This document shows, piece after piece, positions 1 through 8,916 of a stretch of 64,000 nucleotides of DNA; within the stretch, counting starts at the first letter, position 1, and each line of letters begins with the position of its first letter. The notes under the pieces were generated by a model. It was given only the letters and a program-made list of their open reading frames with translations. It was not told the DNA's origin and searched no databases. The position numbers were made by a program, and so were the translations under genes. Origin of the DNA: Tissierellales bacterium (GTDB lineage Bacteria; Bacillota; Clostridia; Tissierellales; Sedimentibacteraceae); assembly GCA_018433765.1 (NCBI GenBank), contig JAHDQO010000016.1, positions 1-64,000 of the forward strand. The letters are read 5' to 3'.

Positions 1-1001
1 AAATAATCTTCGTATTCTTTATCTACTAATTTTAATGACTCAACACCAAATGCATTTATTATTTCTTCAGCTTTTTCATCTATTTGCTCTTCTGGCATAT
101 CTCCTTGAGTAATAGATTCGTTGTAATAATTTAAGTAACTATTCTCTTGCATCCAAATTCTAATATGTTTAGTATCATCATTTTTATATGTGTACTCAAG
201 ATCTCCACATTCATTAGAAACTGTGAATTCAGCTTTTTCTTTTGTTATAATCTCTGATATTATTTCGGCATATTCTAGCGGTGTTTTTTTATGTATATCC
301 TCTTTTCTAGTCTCTTTTTCTGGGTACTCTACTTTTTTATCTAATTTTGTAAGGATTTTAAAGTTTTTACCTTCTGCAGCTTCATAGAGTCTATTTATTA
401 AGTCATAATACATTCTGCCTTCGTAATACAATTCGTAATATATATTTTCATCTCTATCCCCATCAGCACGCACTTTTTTTAAGTTCTTATTGTATACTTC
501 AATTATTTTACTATTAACTTCATATACTTCCGATAAATATTCTTCTTGCTCTTTTGTAAGCTTATCTTCTAAAAGTAAACCTCTTATACTCCTATTACTT
601 TCTCCATGAAAATCACATCTATAATCTAAGTAGTTATTTTCTAACCTAACAATATCATATTTTTCACGGTTATATCTTATATCTCTCAAATCTTTATATT
701 CTTCACTACTTAATTCCAAAAAAACATTATAATACTCTTTATCAACTTCTTGACCGCATATCATATCTACTATTAATTCATTAATGTCATTAAGATAACC
801 AATATATTGCATTAAAATCTTTTCATTTGAAGATATTACTCTATCTCTTTCTATATCAAGTTTTTCTTTATAATTAACGTATATTTTATTTATTAAAAAC
901 CCTACAGCAAAGATAATTACAAGTATTAATATAACTCTTTTAATGTTTCTTTTTACTTTTTTATCAAATTCTTCTCTTTCAAGTTCATTATCTCTATTCA
1001 T
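1..1001 (-). CDS. Membrane-anchored protein of the BlaI-M56 operon (C-terminus beyond left edge)
   Basis: I read this frame directly: from the ATG at 999-1001 it has no stop to the left edge, giving about 333 residues without the C-terminus. Residues 1-22 are charged, 23-37 form one hydrophobic segment (VILILVIIFAVGFLI), and the rest is acidic and rich in Glu, Tyr and Asn with no motif I recognise. This is a type II, single-pass layout with the bulk outside. The start overlaps the end of the upstream M56 gene by 8 nt (ATGAATAG), so the two are probably translationally coupled. It may be the ligand-sensing or output partner of the M56 protein; that is inference from position alone. Confidence 0.75.
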   Translation of the reverse strand, partial: MNRDNELEREEFDKKVKRNIKRVILILVIIFAVGFLINKIYVNYKEKLDIERDRVISSNEKILMQYIGYLNDINELIVDMICGQEVDKEYYNVFLELSSEEYKDLRDIRYNREKYDIVRLENNYLDYRCDFHGESNRSIRGLLLEDKLTKEQEEYLSEVYEVNSKIIEVYNKNLKKVRADGDRDENIYYELYYEGRMYYDLINRLYEAAEGKNFKILTKLDKKVEYPEKETRKEDIHKKTPLEYAEIISEIITKEKAEFTVSNECGDLEYTYKNDDTKHIRIWMQENSYLNYYNESITQGDMPEEQIDEKAEEIINAFGVESLKLVDKEYEDY

Positions 1002-2844
1002 TTATGAAATTATCTCCTATGTTTAGTCTAAAATCTATCGGTTTATCCAAAAGCTCAATATCAAAGCCGCCTACACCTATATAAATCTTATCTTTGCTTA
1101 AATATTCAAAATTATTATATCTAAAATTCTCTTCACAATAAGTAAATACTCCTTTTTCTTGCATATTCCTTAAATCCTCGCTTACTTTGTCGTATGGTTC
1201 TGAATTAATGTCATTAGCATTAAGAATACTAGAAGTTCCTCCACCGCTTATAGATCTAACTTTATGACCATCAATTTCTCCATATATATTAACCGATGTA
1301 GATATAATTTTGTTTTTATATCCCCTAATAATATAATCTATACTGACATTATCCTCTATTTCCAATTTCTTTACACTAATATCAATTATATTATGAAACT
1401 TAATATCAGCAGGTATATTCTTTACATCTATTTCATGTATTTCTTCGCCCCTATCAATATCAAGTTCTATTTGTTTAATTTTAAATACTGGATTTCCAAA
1501 ACGCTCAAAATCATATTTACCAATATAAAATGAAAATCTTCTTATGTTATCTTTTTCAGAATAGAAATCACCACCAATTTCATTATTTCTTATTTCTGGA
1601 TCTTTACTGCCCAAAAAAAGCAGTTTTATATCAAACTTAGGGCATATTTCTTCTTCACTAAAATCAGCAGTAAATTCTTCATCAATTTCATATTCTAAGT
1701 CAACAAACAGCTTACCTGTATCTGAACTGTATTCATATTTTAAAATTTTAACATCTATAATATCATTACTTCCTATTTCGTTTAATTCTCGACTAAATTC
1801 TAAAGCTTCTACCTGTTTCTCAATTTCATGATATGAAGTAAAAAACACTGGTATAATTAGTACTGTACAAATAATACAGATAATTCTTAATATTATATGA
1901 TTTTTATTTTTATTCATTATCCTCATAATCCGATTTCTTAGTTCTTTTTTCTTATAAGAAAATCCGACAGTGTTTATCATATAATTATCACTACTAGTGT
2001 TATCTGCAATATCAAGAATAAGGTTTCCATATTCTTCATGATTTCCTATTACTTCTACTGCTTTTTCATCACATACATATTCTGCATCTTGTTTCATAAG
2101 ATAATGAGCTATCCATATTAAAGGATTAAACCAATATACAGCTTTAAGTATCCAAAAAATCCACTGAAATAATAGATGCTTTTTATCATAATGTATGTAC
2201 TCATGTAAAAATATTTTATAATTATCTTCATACTCTTTATTATGGTTTTTAGGGAGTATTATCATGGGTTTCTTAAGTCCTATAAGGGAAGGACTGTCTA
2301 TTAAAGTACTCTTTACTATTGAAAATCTTTTATAAATACCTATATCTCTATTAGCTTCAATTGAAGCTTTGCTAATGCTGTCTTCAATAGGAGTTTTACT
2401 TTTTCTAAGTTCTCTTAATAATGTAAAGTAAGTAATTATAGGTATAAATAAAATAACTAATATACCAAATATCCAAATAATTGATAATACTGAAATTGTT
2501 TTGTCAGCAATTTCAGGAATTTCAACTTTTGGCTGATTTTCTTTGTAATAATAATCATAAACTTCTTCTTTTTCTTTTGGAATTTTTTCTTCTATTACTC
2601 CTTCATATTTTTCTACGATCTCATCACTAAACATGATATTTTCAACACTTATACTGCTCTCAAACCCAAATGGAACCACTAGCCTAACTAACAATATTAT
2701 CCACATTATATATATGTAATTAGTTTTAATTTTCTTTTGAAAAACAAATCTTAATAATATTATTATTAAGATTAATACACTTGCTACTAAAGAAGTTTTA
2801 ATGATATTTAGAAACAATATATTAATGTAATTCACTTTCATCAC
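994..2844 (-). CDS. BlaR1/MecR1-like M56 family membrane metallopeptidase sensor
   Basis: A 616-residue integral membrane zinc protease of the M56 (BlaR1/MecR1) type. Hydrophobic segments lie near residues 8-35, 42-60, 118-142 and 320-340. The zinc motif HEYIH is at 214-218, with a downstream Glu in DAEYVCDE near 260. In known systems the protease is activated by an extracellular ligand and leads to removal of the partner repressor. Here the C-terminal outer part (about 345-616) shows no penicillin-binding SxxK/KTG signature, so beta-lactam sensing is not supported and the signal is unknown. It overlaps the BlaI-type gene by 23 nt. The first codon is GTG; a GTG three codons later at 2835 has better spacing to the AAGGTGAT ribosome site. 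Confidence 0.88.
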   Translation of the reverse strand: MMKVNYINILFLNIIKTSLVASVLILIIILLRFVFQKKIKTNYIYIMWIILLVRLVVPFGFESSISVENIMFSDEIVEKYEGVIEEKIPKEKEEVYDYYYKENQPKVEIPEIADKTISVLSIIWIFGILVILFIPIITYFTLLRELRKSKTPIEDSISKASIEANRDIGIYKRFSIVKSTLIDSPSLIGLKKPMIILPKNHNKEYEDNYKIFLHEYIHYDKKHLLFQWIFWILKAVYWFNPLIWIAHYLMKQDAEYVCDEKAVEVIGNHEEYGNLILDIADNTSSDNYMINTVGFSYKKKELRNRIMRIMNKNKNHIILRIICIICTVLIIPVFFTSYHEIEKQVEALEFSRELNEIGSNDIIDVKILKYEYSSDTGKLFVDLEYEIDEEFTADFSEEEICPKFDIKLLFLGSKDPEIRNNEIGGDFYSEKDNIRRFSFYIGKYDFERFGNPVFKIKQIELDIDRGEEIHEIDVKNIPADIKFHNIIDISVKKLEIEDNVSIDYIIRGYKNKIISTSVNIYGEIDGHKVRSISGGGTSSILNANDINSEPYDKVSEDLRNMQEKGVFTYCEENFRYNNFEYLSKDKIYIGVGGFDIELLDKPIDFRLNIGDNFINE

Positions 2845-3205
2845 CTTTTTTGTTAATTAAATTTCTTAGTTCTTTCATCTCTTCCTTAGTAAAATTTTCA
2901 TTTTTTATAAAATTAGCTAAAAACTCCTTCTTTGATCCTTTGAATACTTTTTGAATAAAGTTTTCTCTCTCTTTTTTTACACATTCTTCTCTTGATACGA
3001 CTGGATAATATTTATATGCCTTACCTTCTTTTTTAAAATTTATAATATTTTTATTGACCAGCCTAGAAAGTAAAGTTTTAATAGTTTGTATGCTCCAATT
3101 CTTTTCTACTAATTGGGCTGCAATATCTGATGCTAAGATATTTTCACTGTTCCAAATAATATCCATTACTTTCCATTCTGCTTCTGATATTTTTTGTTTG
3201 CTCAT
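2822..3205 (-). CDS. BlaI/MecI family transcriptional repressor
   Basis: 127 residues, the usual size for BlaI/MecI/CopY repressors. Residues 1-70 form the winged helix (SEAEWKVMDIIW, then WSIQTIKTLLSRLVNK as recognition helix and YKYYPVVSREE as wing); the rest is the dimerisation and cleavage region. It should bind as a dimer to TACA-NN-TGTA sites, and two such sites sit in the promoter 150-190 nt upstream, so autoregulation is likely. The M56 gene follows in the same operon and is the expected antirepressor. GGGGTGAATT precedes the ATG at normal spacing. Confidence 0.92.
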   Translation of the reverse strand: MSKQKISEAEWKVMDIIWNSENILASDIAAQLVEKNWSIQTIKTLLSRLVNKNIINFKKEGKAYKYYPVVSREECVKKERENFIQKVFKGSKKEFLANFIKNENFTKEEMKELRNLINKKGDESELH

Positions 3206-3229
3206 AATTCACCCCTATACAAATAAAAA

Positions 3230-3260
3230 ACGAGTAACGAATGACGAATAACGAGTAACG
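3230..3260. repeat. Short imperfect tandem repeat of an AACGA(G/A)TA-like unit
   Basis: The untranslated leader of the BlaI operon holds four or five imperfect copies of a 7-9 nt unit (cgagtaacg, aatgacg, aataacg, agtaacg). It lies 25 nt or more upstream of the BlaI ribosome site and encodes nothing. It looks like a degenerate intergenic repeat; no function is visible. Confidence 0.5.
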
Positions 3261-3351
3261 TGGTAAAAATTTTCTCACGAAAATTTATTCATTTAATTCT
3301 CCATCCTCAATTTATAAAGTTTTACTTACTCATTTCTTAGTTTTATTTAAA

Positions 3352-3406
3352 TTAAATCTACAAGTGTAATCAATTTAATATTACACTTGTAGATTTAAAA
3401 AGTCAA
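3352..3406 (-). promoter_or_regulatory. Promoter and paired BlaI-type operators of the BlaI-M56 operon
   Basis: Read on the minus strand: -35 TTGACT (3401-3406), 17 nt, -10 TAATAT (3378-3383). A perfect 19-bp inverted repeat (3352-3370 and 3380-3398) overlaps the promoter spacer and the start region. Each arm contains the core TACA-NN-TGTA (TACAAGTGTA and its complement), which matches the known BlaI/MecI operator core. Both arms lie where a bound repressor would block RNA polymerase. Confidence 0.78.
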
Positions 3407-3503
3407 TAATTTTTTTATGTAATTATTTTCTGTTTTTGTATAAGATAACAATACTAATGTACATTTTTCAAATTTCAAACATAGATTTATACTACCAAAT
3501 ACT

Positions 3504-3545
3504 AAAACAAAAAGCCCTAAAACTCTTATAAAAGTTTAGGACTTC
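3504..3545 (-). terminator. Rho-independent terminator of the YyaL-like gene
   Basis: On the minus strand an AAGTCCTAAACT arm pairs with AGTTTTAGGGCTT (one bulge, one G-U) and is followed by TTTTTGTTTT. It lies 30 nt beyond the stop codon. Confidence 0.75.
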
Positions 3546-3574
3546 TCTTCTAATTTTGCCTGAATTATTTTTAA

Positions 3575-5551
3575 TTAGTTACTTAAATACTTATCAAGTT
3601 CTTCCACATTATATATATCAGGTGAACATTTAAAGTTACCGCATACTTGTGCCTTGACTTCTTCGGTATTGCCTTTATTAATCACTATTCTATTTGGATG
3701 GAATCCCATACTGCAAATTTTTATCATATCTTTAACTTTCTTATTATTTTTATTGCCAAATATTTTTACTATTTCAAACTGCTTTTCATACAAACATACA
3801 CCCATTAAGAAATATGATGAACCAGCAGGAAACTTTTGTACTGACCCACTAAAAGCTTTCAATTGTTCTTCTGCTATTTTTCCTATTTTATCATCATCAG
3901 TAATGTTGTATAGTCTTAATAGATTGACACACTGTACCGAGTTCGCAGAAGGCAAAGCTCCATCGTATATTTCTTTAGGTCTTGCTATAAGTTCCTCACT
4001 GTCATTTCCATACTGAAAGTATCCACCTCTTTCATTATCCCAAAACAAGTTTTCCATATCATTTGTAAGCTCTATAGCCTTCTCTAAATACTCATCACAA
4101 TTAAATGTCTGATACATCTCTATAAGACCCCATATTAAATAAGCATAGCAGTCTGCATAAGCTTTGTTTTTAACTTCACCATCTCTATATCTAGCATATA
4201 ACCTTCCACTTTTATCCTGTAAATTTTTAAAAATAAAATTTACAGTCTTTTCAGCAGCAATTTTAATTTTTTCATCTTTCAATAAGCTGTAACCATTAGC
4301 TAATGCAGCTAAAGCAAGACCATTCCAAGATGTAAGAATTTTATCATCTTTAAAAGGCTTTATCCTCTTTTCTCTAGCATTAAAAAGATAATCTTTTTCT
4401 TTTTTAAATTTATTACTAATATCTATATTAGAATCAATAAGATTTGGTATATTATAATCTTCAAAGTTACCTTCTTCTGTAATATTATAAGCTCTGCAAA
4501 ATTCCTCTCCCTTATTCTTTCCTAAAATTTCTAATATCTCATTTTTACTCCATACATAATATTTTCCTTCTACACCTTCTGAATCTGCATCTTCTGCTGA
4601 ATAAAAACCTCCATAATCTGAAAACATATCTCTAGTAATATACTCAAGAATTTCCTTAAGCACCTTTTTATAAATTTCTTTTTTTGTTATTTCATAAGCT
4701 TCTTTATATACAATGGCAAGCAATACATTGTCATAAAGCATTTTTTCGAAATGTGGTACTAACCATATATCATCTGTAGAATATCTTGAAAATCCAAAAC
4801 CAATATGATCATAAATTCCACCTTTATACATTGAATTAAGAGTTTTTTCAACCATTTCAAGTGCTTTATTATTATCATAAAATTTATAATATCTCAATAA
4901 AAACATCAAATTATGAGGTGATGGAAACTTAGGTGCATTTCCAAAGCCTCCATACACACTATCAAAAGTTTCAACATAATGACTAAACGCTTCATCAACC
5001 ATAGTGCTACTAGGCTTACCTGTTATATTTGAAAAAAAGTTATCATTTATATACTGTCCTATCTTATTCCCTGTTTTATACACTTTATCTCTATCATTCT
5101 TCCAAACATCATAAAGTTTATCTAGCAAAGTAATTATCCCAGACATTCCATATCTGGACTCCTTTGGTATATAAGTTCCTGCATAATATGGTTTTTTATC
5201 AGGAGTCATAATTATTGAAAGAGGCCATCCTCCTTGACCTGTAAAGGCTTGACATGCAGACATATAAATACTATCAATATCAGGTCTCTCCTCTCTATCA
5301 ACCTTTATTGATATATATTTATTATTTAGTACTTCTGCAACTTCCTCATCTTCAAAAGATTCTCTCTCCATCACATGACACCAATGGCAAGTTGAATAAC
5401 CTATGCTAAGAAATATTGGTTTGTCTTCTTTTTTAGCCTTTTCGAATGCTTCTTCATTCCAAGGATACCAATCTACAGGATTATGAGCATGTTGAAGTAA
5501 ATATGGGGATTTCTCTTTAATTAATCTATTAGCTTTATTTGTAGTATTCAT
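3575..5551 (-). CDS. YyaL-like thioredoxin-domain protein (DUF255, SSP411 family)
   Basis: 658 residues, close to the usual length for the YyaL/SSP411 family. The N-terminal thioredoxin-like domain (about 1-165) carries the family CHWCH motif (Cys55, Cys58) within [18 protein letters not shown]. The remaining 490 residues form an alpha/alpha-barrel of the glycosidase-like type, with [27 protein letters not shown] and LTSWNGL, all family signatures. Biochemical function is not established for bacterial members. It stands alone: its own terminator follows, and the upstream neighbour is terminated separately. AGGAGATGATACT precedes the ATG. Confidence 0.93.
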   Translation of the reverse strand: MNTTNKANRLIKEKSPYLLQHAHNPVDWYPWNEEAFEKAKKEDKPIFLSIGYSTCHWCHVMERESFEDEEVAEVLNNKYISIKVDREERPDIDSIYMSACQAFTGQGGWPLSIIMTPDKKPYYAGTYIPKESRYGMSGIITLLDKLYDVWKNDRDKVYKTGNKIGQYINDNFFSNITGKPSSTMVDEAFSHYVETFDSVYGGFGNAPKFPSPHNLMFLLRYYKFYDNNKALEMVEKTLNSMYKGGIYDHIGFGFSRYSTDDIWLVPHFEKMLYDNVLLAIVYKEAYEITKKEIYKKVLKEILEYITRDMFSDYGGFYSAEDADSEGVEGKYYVWSKNEILEILGKNKGEEFCRAYNITEEGNFEDYNIPNLIDSNIDISNKFKKEKDYLFNAREKRIKPFKDDKILTSWNGLALAALANGYSLLKDEKIKIAAEKTVNFIFKNLQDKSGRLYARYRDGEVKNKAYADCYAYLIWGLIEMYQTFNCDEYLEKAIELTNDMENLFWDNERGGYFQYGNDSEELIARPKEIYDGALPSANSVQCVNLLRLYNITDDDKIGKIAEEQLKAFSGSVQKFPAGSSYFLMGVCLYEKQFEIVKIFGNKNNKKVKDMIKICSMGFHPNRIVINKGNTEEVKAQVCGNFKCSPDIYNVEELDKYLSN

Positions 5552-5680
5552 AGTATCATCTCCTAAGAATTCATTTACAAGAATATTATGCCTTTAACTA
5601 TTAAAAATATTCCTTAAAATTAACTTTATGAGTTGTTTCATTTAACATTTTTTCTATCCTCTTAAATCTCTTTTTTACAC

Positions 5681-5712
5681 ATAAAAAAATAGTGCTAAAC
5701 TGCACTATTGTT
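5681..5712 (-). terminator. Rho-independent terminator after the 75-residue coiled-coil gene
   Basis: Minus strand: AATAGTGC (5702-5709 complement), loop agttta, GCACTATT, then TTTTTTAT. The perfect 8-bp stem begins about 25 nt after the stop codon at 5737. Confidence 0.85.
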
Positions 5713-5736
5713 ATAATTTATATTTAATTTATTTTG

Positions 5737-5964
5737 TTATACCGCTCTTTGTTCTAATATTTCAATTCGTCTTTCTAGTCTTTCAAGATCTTCAAAAACA
5801 CCTTTATTAACAACATTTTCAATGTTTTCTAGTCTTTTATCTATTCTAGTTAGTTGTTTTTTCGTTTCTTGTTTAAATTCTGTAAATTCAGTTTTTATAC
5901 CTTTTATATCTGTATTCATTTCTTGTAATTCATTTAATATTTGTTTAAATATTTCATCTTGCAT
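5737..5964 (-). CDS. Small coiled-coil protein, paralogue of the next gene upstream
   Basis: 75 residues from the ATG at 5964, chosen because GGGAG lies 8 nt upstream; a TTG five codons earlier lacks a ribosome site. The sequence starts MQDEIFKQILNELQEMN and is a continuous charged helix with heptad spacing (LTRIDKRLENIENVV, then LERLERRIEILEQ). No signal peptide or membrane segment. It shares the N-terminal MQDEI(F/L)KQIL block, VVNKG and the C-terminal RIEILE block with the gene at 6050-6349, so the pair came from a duplication. Function unknown. Confidence 0.7.
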   Translation of the reverse strand: MQDEIFKQILNELQEMNTDIKGIKTEFTEFKQETKKQLTRIDKRLENIENVVNKGVFEDLERLERRIEILEQRAV

Positions 5965-6049
5965 TACATCAACTCCCAATAATACTATATGTATGTTATT
6001 GTAATTTTAAATCTTGTTTTTTAAAAAATAGATGTTAACTTTATTATAG

Positions 6050-6349
6050 TTAAATTGCTTTTTTTTCTAATATTTCAACACGACTTTCTAACTTTGAGAT
6101 ATCTTCAACTATTCCTTTATTAACTACAAATTTAATTTCTTTAACATCAGTTTCTAAATTGTCTAAACGTGAATCTATTTTGTCTAAACGTGAATCCATT
6201 TTGTCTAAACGTGAATCCATTTTGTCTAAACGTGAATCCATTTTGTCTAAACGTGAATCCATTTTGTCTAAGCGTGAATCTGTATTGTCTAAGCGTGTAT
6301 TTACACCTTGTAATTCATCCAATATTTGTTTCAATATTTCATCTTGCAT
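6050..6349 (-). CDS. Heptad-repeat coiled-coil protein with 21-bp coding repeats
   Basis: 99 residues from the ATG at 6349 (GGGAG 8 nt upstream); an in-frame extension to 6403 has no ribosome site. After MQDEILKQILDELQGVN come about eight copies of a seven-residue unit, SRLDKMD, varying to NTD, KID and NLE at the ends, then VVNKGIVEDISKLESRVEILEKK. Leu falls at one fixed heptad position, giving a long parallel coiled coil. The central DNA units are almost identical (21 bp, mostly attttgtctaaacgtgaatcc), which favours copy-number change by slippage. Function unknown. Confidence 0.72.
   Translation of the reverse strand: MQDEILKQILDELQGVNTRLDNTDSRLDKMDSRLDKMDSRLDKMDSRLDKMDSRLDKIDSRLDNLETDVKEIKFVVNKGIVEDISKLESRVEILEKKAI
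6160..6300. repeat. 21-bp tandem repeat inside the coiled-coil gene
   Basis: About six near-identical 21-bp units run through the coding sequence; the central four are identical, while the outer ones carry single changes (aagcg for aacg-type positions, tctgta at one edge). 21 bp is seven codons, so gain or loss of units keeps the frame. Confidence 0.85.
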
Positions 6350-6670
6350 TACATCAACTCCCGATACAATTATATAATATATATGGTTAAATGTAAATTT
6401 CAATTTTTATAAAAATTTGTATAATAAAATTAAATAATTAAATAGCTTATATAAGAATTATTATGTATATATAGAAAATATATGATATAATTGTTGATAA
6501 ATAAAAAAATAAATATTTCAATTTATTTCTCACTTTTTTACTAAAAAAATCCTATAGTTAATAAAGTAGTTTTTATTTATTGTTAGTAAAATTGCTTAAT
6601 AAATCTAAAATGAAAGACTCCCCACAATATACAATAAAGCAATATTGCAGGGCAGTTTATAATAATTTTA

Positions 6671-7333
6671 TTATTTAGTTGCTGGTATCAATGATAATGG
6701 TTTTAATTTATAACCAGATACTGCATCTCTAGTTCCGTCACGCTCAGCTATAGTACAATTTGTGTTAATAACTTTAAGCTTCTTTCCATCTTCAAACTCT
6801 AAAACTGTTACTTCTACAAAGCAATAAGGTTCTGTAGATATCCAACTTTTCCCTGTAGCACTAATTGTTCCTGTAAGTTTATACTCTTTTTCATCTAAAT
6901 CATGAATGGCCTTTATTAAATTTTTATCATTTATATCATTCATTACAATCTTTTTATTATTTGCATTCTTGTAATAATCAATAGAATCACCAAATTTTAC
7001 TCCAAACAAACCTCGTAACAAACTAGCTCCATATCCTAAATACATAAATGAATAATGTTCTGTAAGATTTGAGTATTGTTCTTGAGAAAAATTATTTTTA
7101 TTCTTTATTATTAAATCTTTTATTTCTTTTGTAGTCACACATTTTACGTTTTGGTCTATCTTAAATTCAACAATACCACCACGATTTACTCTCATATTTG
7201 ATCTACCAGCAAATCCATAACCATTAGTAATTTTAATTTCATAATTAGTTTCTTCTTCAGCAAATATTAACGAGAAACTAGAAAAAATCATAGAAATTAC
7301 TAATATCAAGCAAAATATTTTTTTAGTCTTCAA
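6671..7333 (-). CDS. Secreted protein of unknown function
   Basis: 220 residues with a clear Sec signal peptide: KTKK, a hydrophobic core (IFCLILVISMIFSSFSLIF) and a likely cut after AE near residue 26. No lipobox Cys, so it is probably released. The mature part has no motif I recognise; YEIKITNGYGFAGRSNMRVN and a C-terminal beta-rich half suggest a compact exported domain. The start is TTG, with AAAGGAG seven nt upstream. It stands alone between a 270-nt gap and a 545-nt gap. Confidence 0.8.
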   Translation of the reverse strand: MKTKKIFCLILVISMIFSSFSLIFAEEETNYEIKITNGYGFAGRSNMRVNRGGIVEFKIDQNVKCVTTKEIKDLIIKNKNNFSQEQYSNLTEHYSFMYLGYGASLLRGLFGVKFGDSIDYYKNANNKKIVMNDINDKNLIKAIHDLDEKEYKLTGTISATGKSWISTEPYCFVEVTVLEFEDGKKLKVINTNCTIAERDGTRDAVSGYKLKPLSLIPATK

Positions 7334-7878
7334 TTTAATTCTCCTTTGATTGTATTATCTTATAATCTACTATATTATTTTAAATGAATTTAAAATTTTT
7401 CAATTATCCCCCCTTTTTTTGCTTTTTACAGTAAATTATATTATATAATTCGGTAAATACAATTCAAACTTTAGTATTTTTTAAAAATATTAATTATATT
7501 TTTATTATTAAATAGAAGAAAATCAATTTAAAACTATTAAATATATTTTTTTACTTCTGCTTCAGTATGATAGTCAAAATAAAATAAAGACCTTGTTATT
7601 TTAGCAAAACATGTGAAACAGTTTACTAAATTGTACAATAAATAAATATATAGCATGAAGTTAAATTAAGTTTATACTGTTTCAAAAATTACTTGATAAA
7701 TATCTATATAGCTTTCTGTACAATACTATTATATAATAAAAAAAGTTCATACTATTACACCGGATTTTAATTTTTTAGTACAATTTAAGTAAACATTAAA
7801 AACAAGACAAATTAAAGCATTCTGTGACAGGAAAGATATCAAAAGGAATGATATTATTTGTGTAAAGGAGATGTTTAA
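7334..7878. other. Intergenic region between divergent genes
   Basis: 545 nt of very AT-rich DNA separating the secreted-protein gene from the AraC-type regulator. I see no gene. The motif GTACAAT recurs near 7633, 7718 and 7778, and GAAACAGT near 7616 is matched by ACTGTTTC near 7676 as a loose inverted repeat. Promoters for both flanking genes must lie here, but none is convincing by eye. Confidence 0.4.
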
Positions 7879-8718
7879 ATGGAATGGATAAAAAGTCTTA
7901 ATAACGCAATTGATTATATTGAAGAAAATTTGCTTTCAGATTTAAGTTGTCAAGATATTGCAGAACACATCTATTCATCTAGCTTTCACTTTCAGAGAGT
8001 GTTTAGTTTATTGACGGGAATGACAGTTGGAGAATATATAAGAAATAGACGTCTTTCTCTGGCTGGTCAAGAGCTAATAATGTCGAATACAAAAGTAATT
8101 AATGTTGCTTTAAAATACGGATATAACACTCCTGAAAGTTTTACAAAAGCATTTAGTAGATTTCATGGGATAACCCCTAATTCAGCAAAAAAGGAAGGTT
8201 CTAATCTAAAATCATTTAATCGTCTTCTCATTAAAATTGAATTGAAAGGTGGTAACATTATGGATTACAAGATTGTTAAAAGACAAGAATATACTATTCT
8301 TGCTAAAACAAGATATTTTACAGCAGAAAACAGTGCAGAAGGAATTCCTAAGTTCTGGTCTGAATATTATGAAGATGGTTCAAGTGAAATTGTATGCGGT
8401 ATGCTTGGAATTTGCGAACAAGAAAAAACAGGATGTAAAGAATTTCGGTATAGTATTGGTTGTGAATGTAGTAATGATGCTGAAATACCAGCAGATTTTG
8501 AAAAACTAACAATTCCTGCATACACATGGGCTGTATTTAAATGTGTTGGACCAATGCCTCATACTATTCAAAACACGTGGAAAAGAGTTTATAGCGAATG
8601 GCTCCCTCAATCAGAATATGAATTAATACCAGATTATGATATTGAACTATATACTGATGGAAATAATCAGAGTAAAGACTATGTTAGTGAAATCTGGATA
8701 CCTGTTAAAAAGAAATAA
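7879..8718 (+). CDS. AraC family regulator with GyrI-like effector-binding domain
   Basis: 279 residues. Residues 1-105 hold two helix-turn-helix motifs of the AraC/Rob type (LSCQDIAEHIYSSSFHFQRVF and VINVALKYGYNTPESFTKAF, then GITP). Residues 125-279 match the GyrI-like small-molecule domain (MDYKIVKRQEYTI, WLPQSEYEL, and the closing EIWIPVKK). Such proteins are usually effector-responsive activators linked to multidrug or stress genes. A paralogue of the same architecture is at 31502-32359. AAAGGAG precedes the ATG. The gene is monocistronic, with a strong terminator after it, so the target is not obvious; the membrane protein downstream is a candidate. Confidence 0.9.
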   Translation: MEWIKSLNNAIDYIEENLLSDLSCQDIAEHIYSSSFHFQRVFSLLTGMTVGEYIRNRRLSLAGQELIMSNTKVINVALKYGYNTPESFTKAFSRFHGITPNSAKKEGSNLKSFNRLLIKIELKGGNIMDYKIVKRQEYTILAKTRYFTAENSAEGIPKFWSEYYEDGSSEIVCGMLGICEQEKTGCKEFRYSIGCECSNDAEIPADFEKLTIPAYTWAVFKCVGPMPHTIQNTWKRVYSEWLPQSEYELIPDYDIELYTDGNNQSKDYVSEIWIPVKKK

Positions 8719-8725
8719 TATTAAA

Positions 8726-8764
8726 AGCAACTCCACTTCTTAAGATTGGAGTTGCTCTTTTATT
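8726..8764 (+). terminator. Rho-independent terminator of the AraC/GyrI gene
   Basis: AGCAACTCCA (8726-8735), an 11-nt loop, TGGAGTTGCT (8747-8756), then CTTTTATT. Perfect 10-bp stem directly after the stop codon. Confidence 0.92.
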
Positions 8765-8916
8765 AATACGGTTATAATATATTTTTTATATTAATAACTG
8801 TTTATGGTAAAAAAGGAAATGAGTAATTGACTGTTTACTTGCAGTTCTTTATAATATTATTTATACAGCTTATTAATAAAACAAAATAAAAAGCTGATAA
8901 TACAAGGAGTATAAAA

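Noticed and set aside
2822-2844. Beta-lactam resistance operon with a beta-lactamase
   Set aside because: No beta-lactamase or PBP gene lies in the window, and the sensor lacks a penicillin-binding domain; only the regulatory architecture is shared.
3352-3398. 19-bp inverted repeat as a terminator of the convergent region
   Set aside because: It overlaps good -35 and -10 boxes and contains BlaI-type cores, and no gene ends just upstream of it on either strand.
6159-6390. Two plus-strand frames with SKRESIL- and NVNPFCL-type repeats
   Set aside because: They are antisense shadows of the 21-bp coding repeat; the minus-strand gene has the ribosome site and a coiled-coil pattern.
7334-7878. Three GTACAAT motifs as a riboswitch or operator set
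   Set aside because: Spacing is irregular and the surrounding bases differ; in such AT-rich DNA chance is a sufficient explanation.
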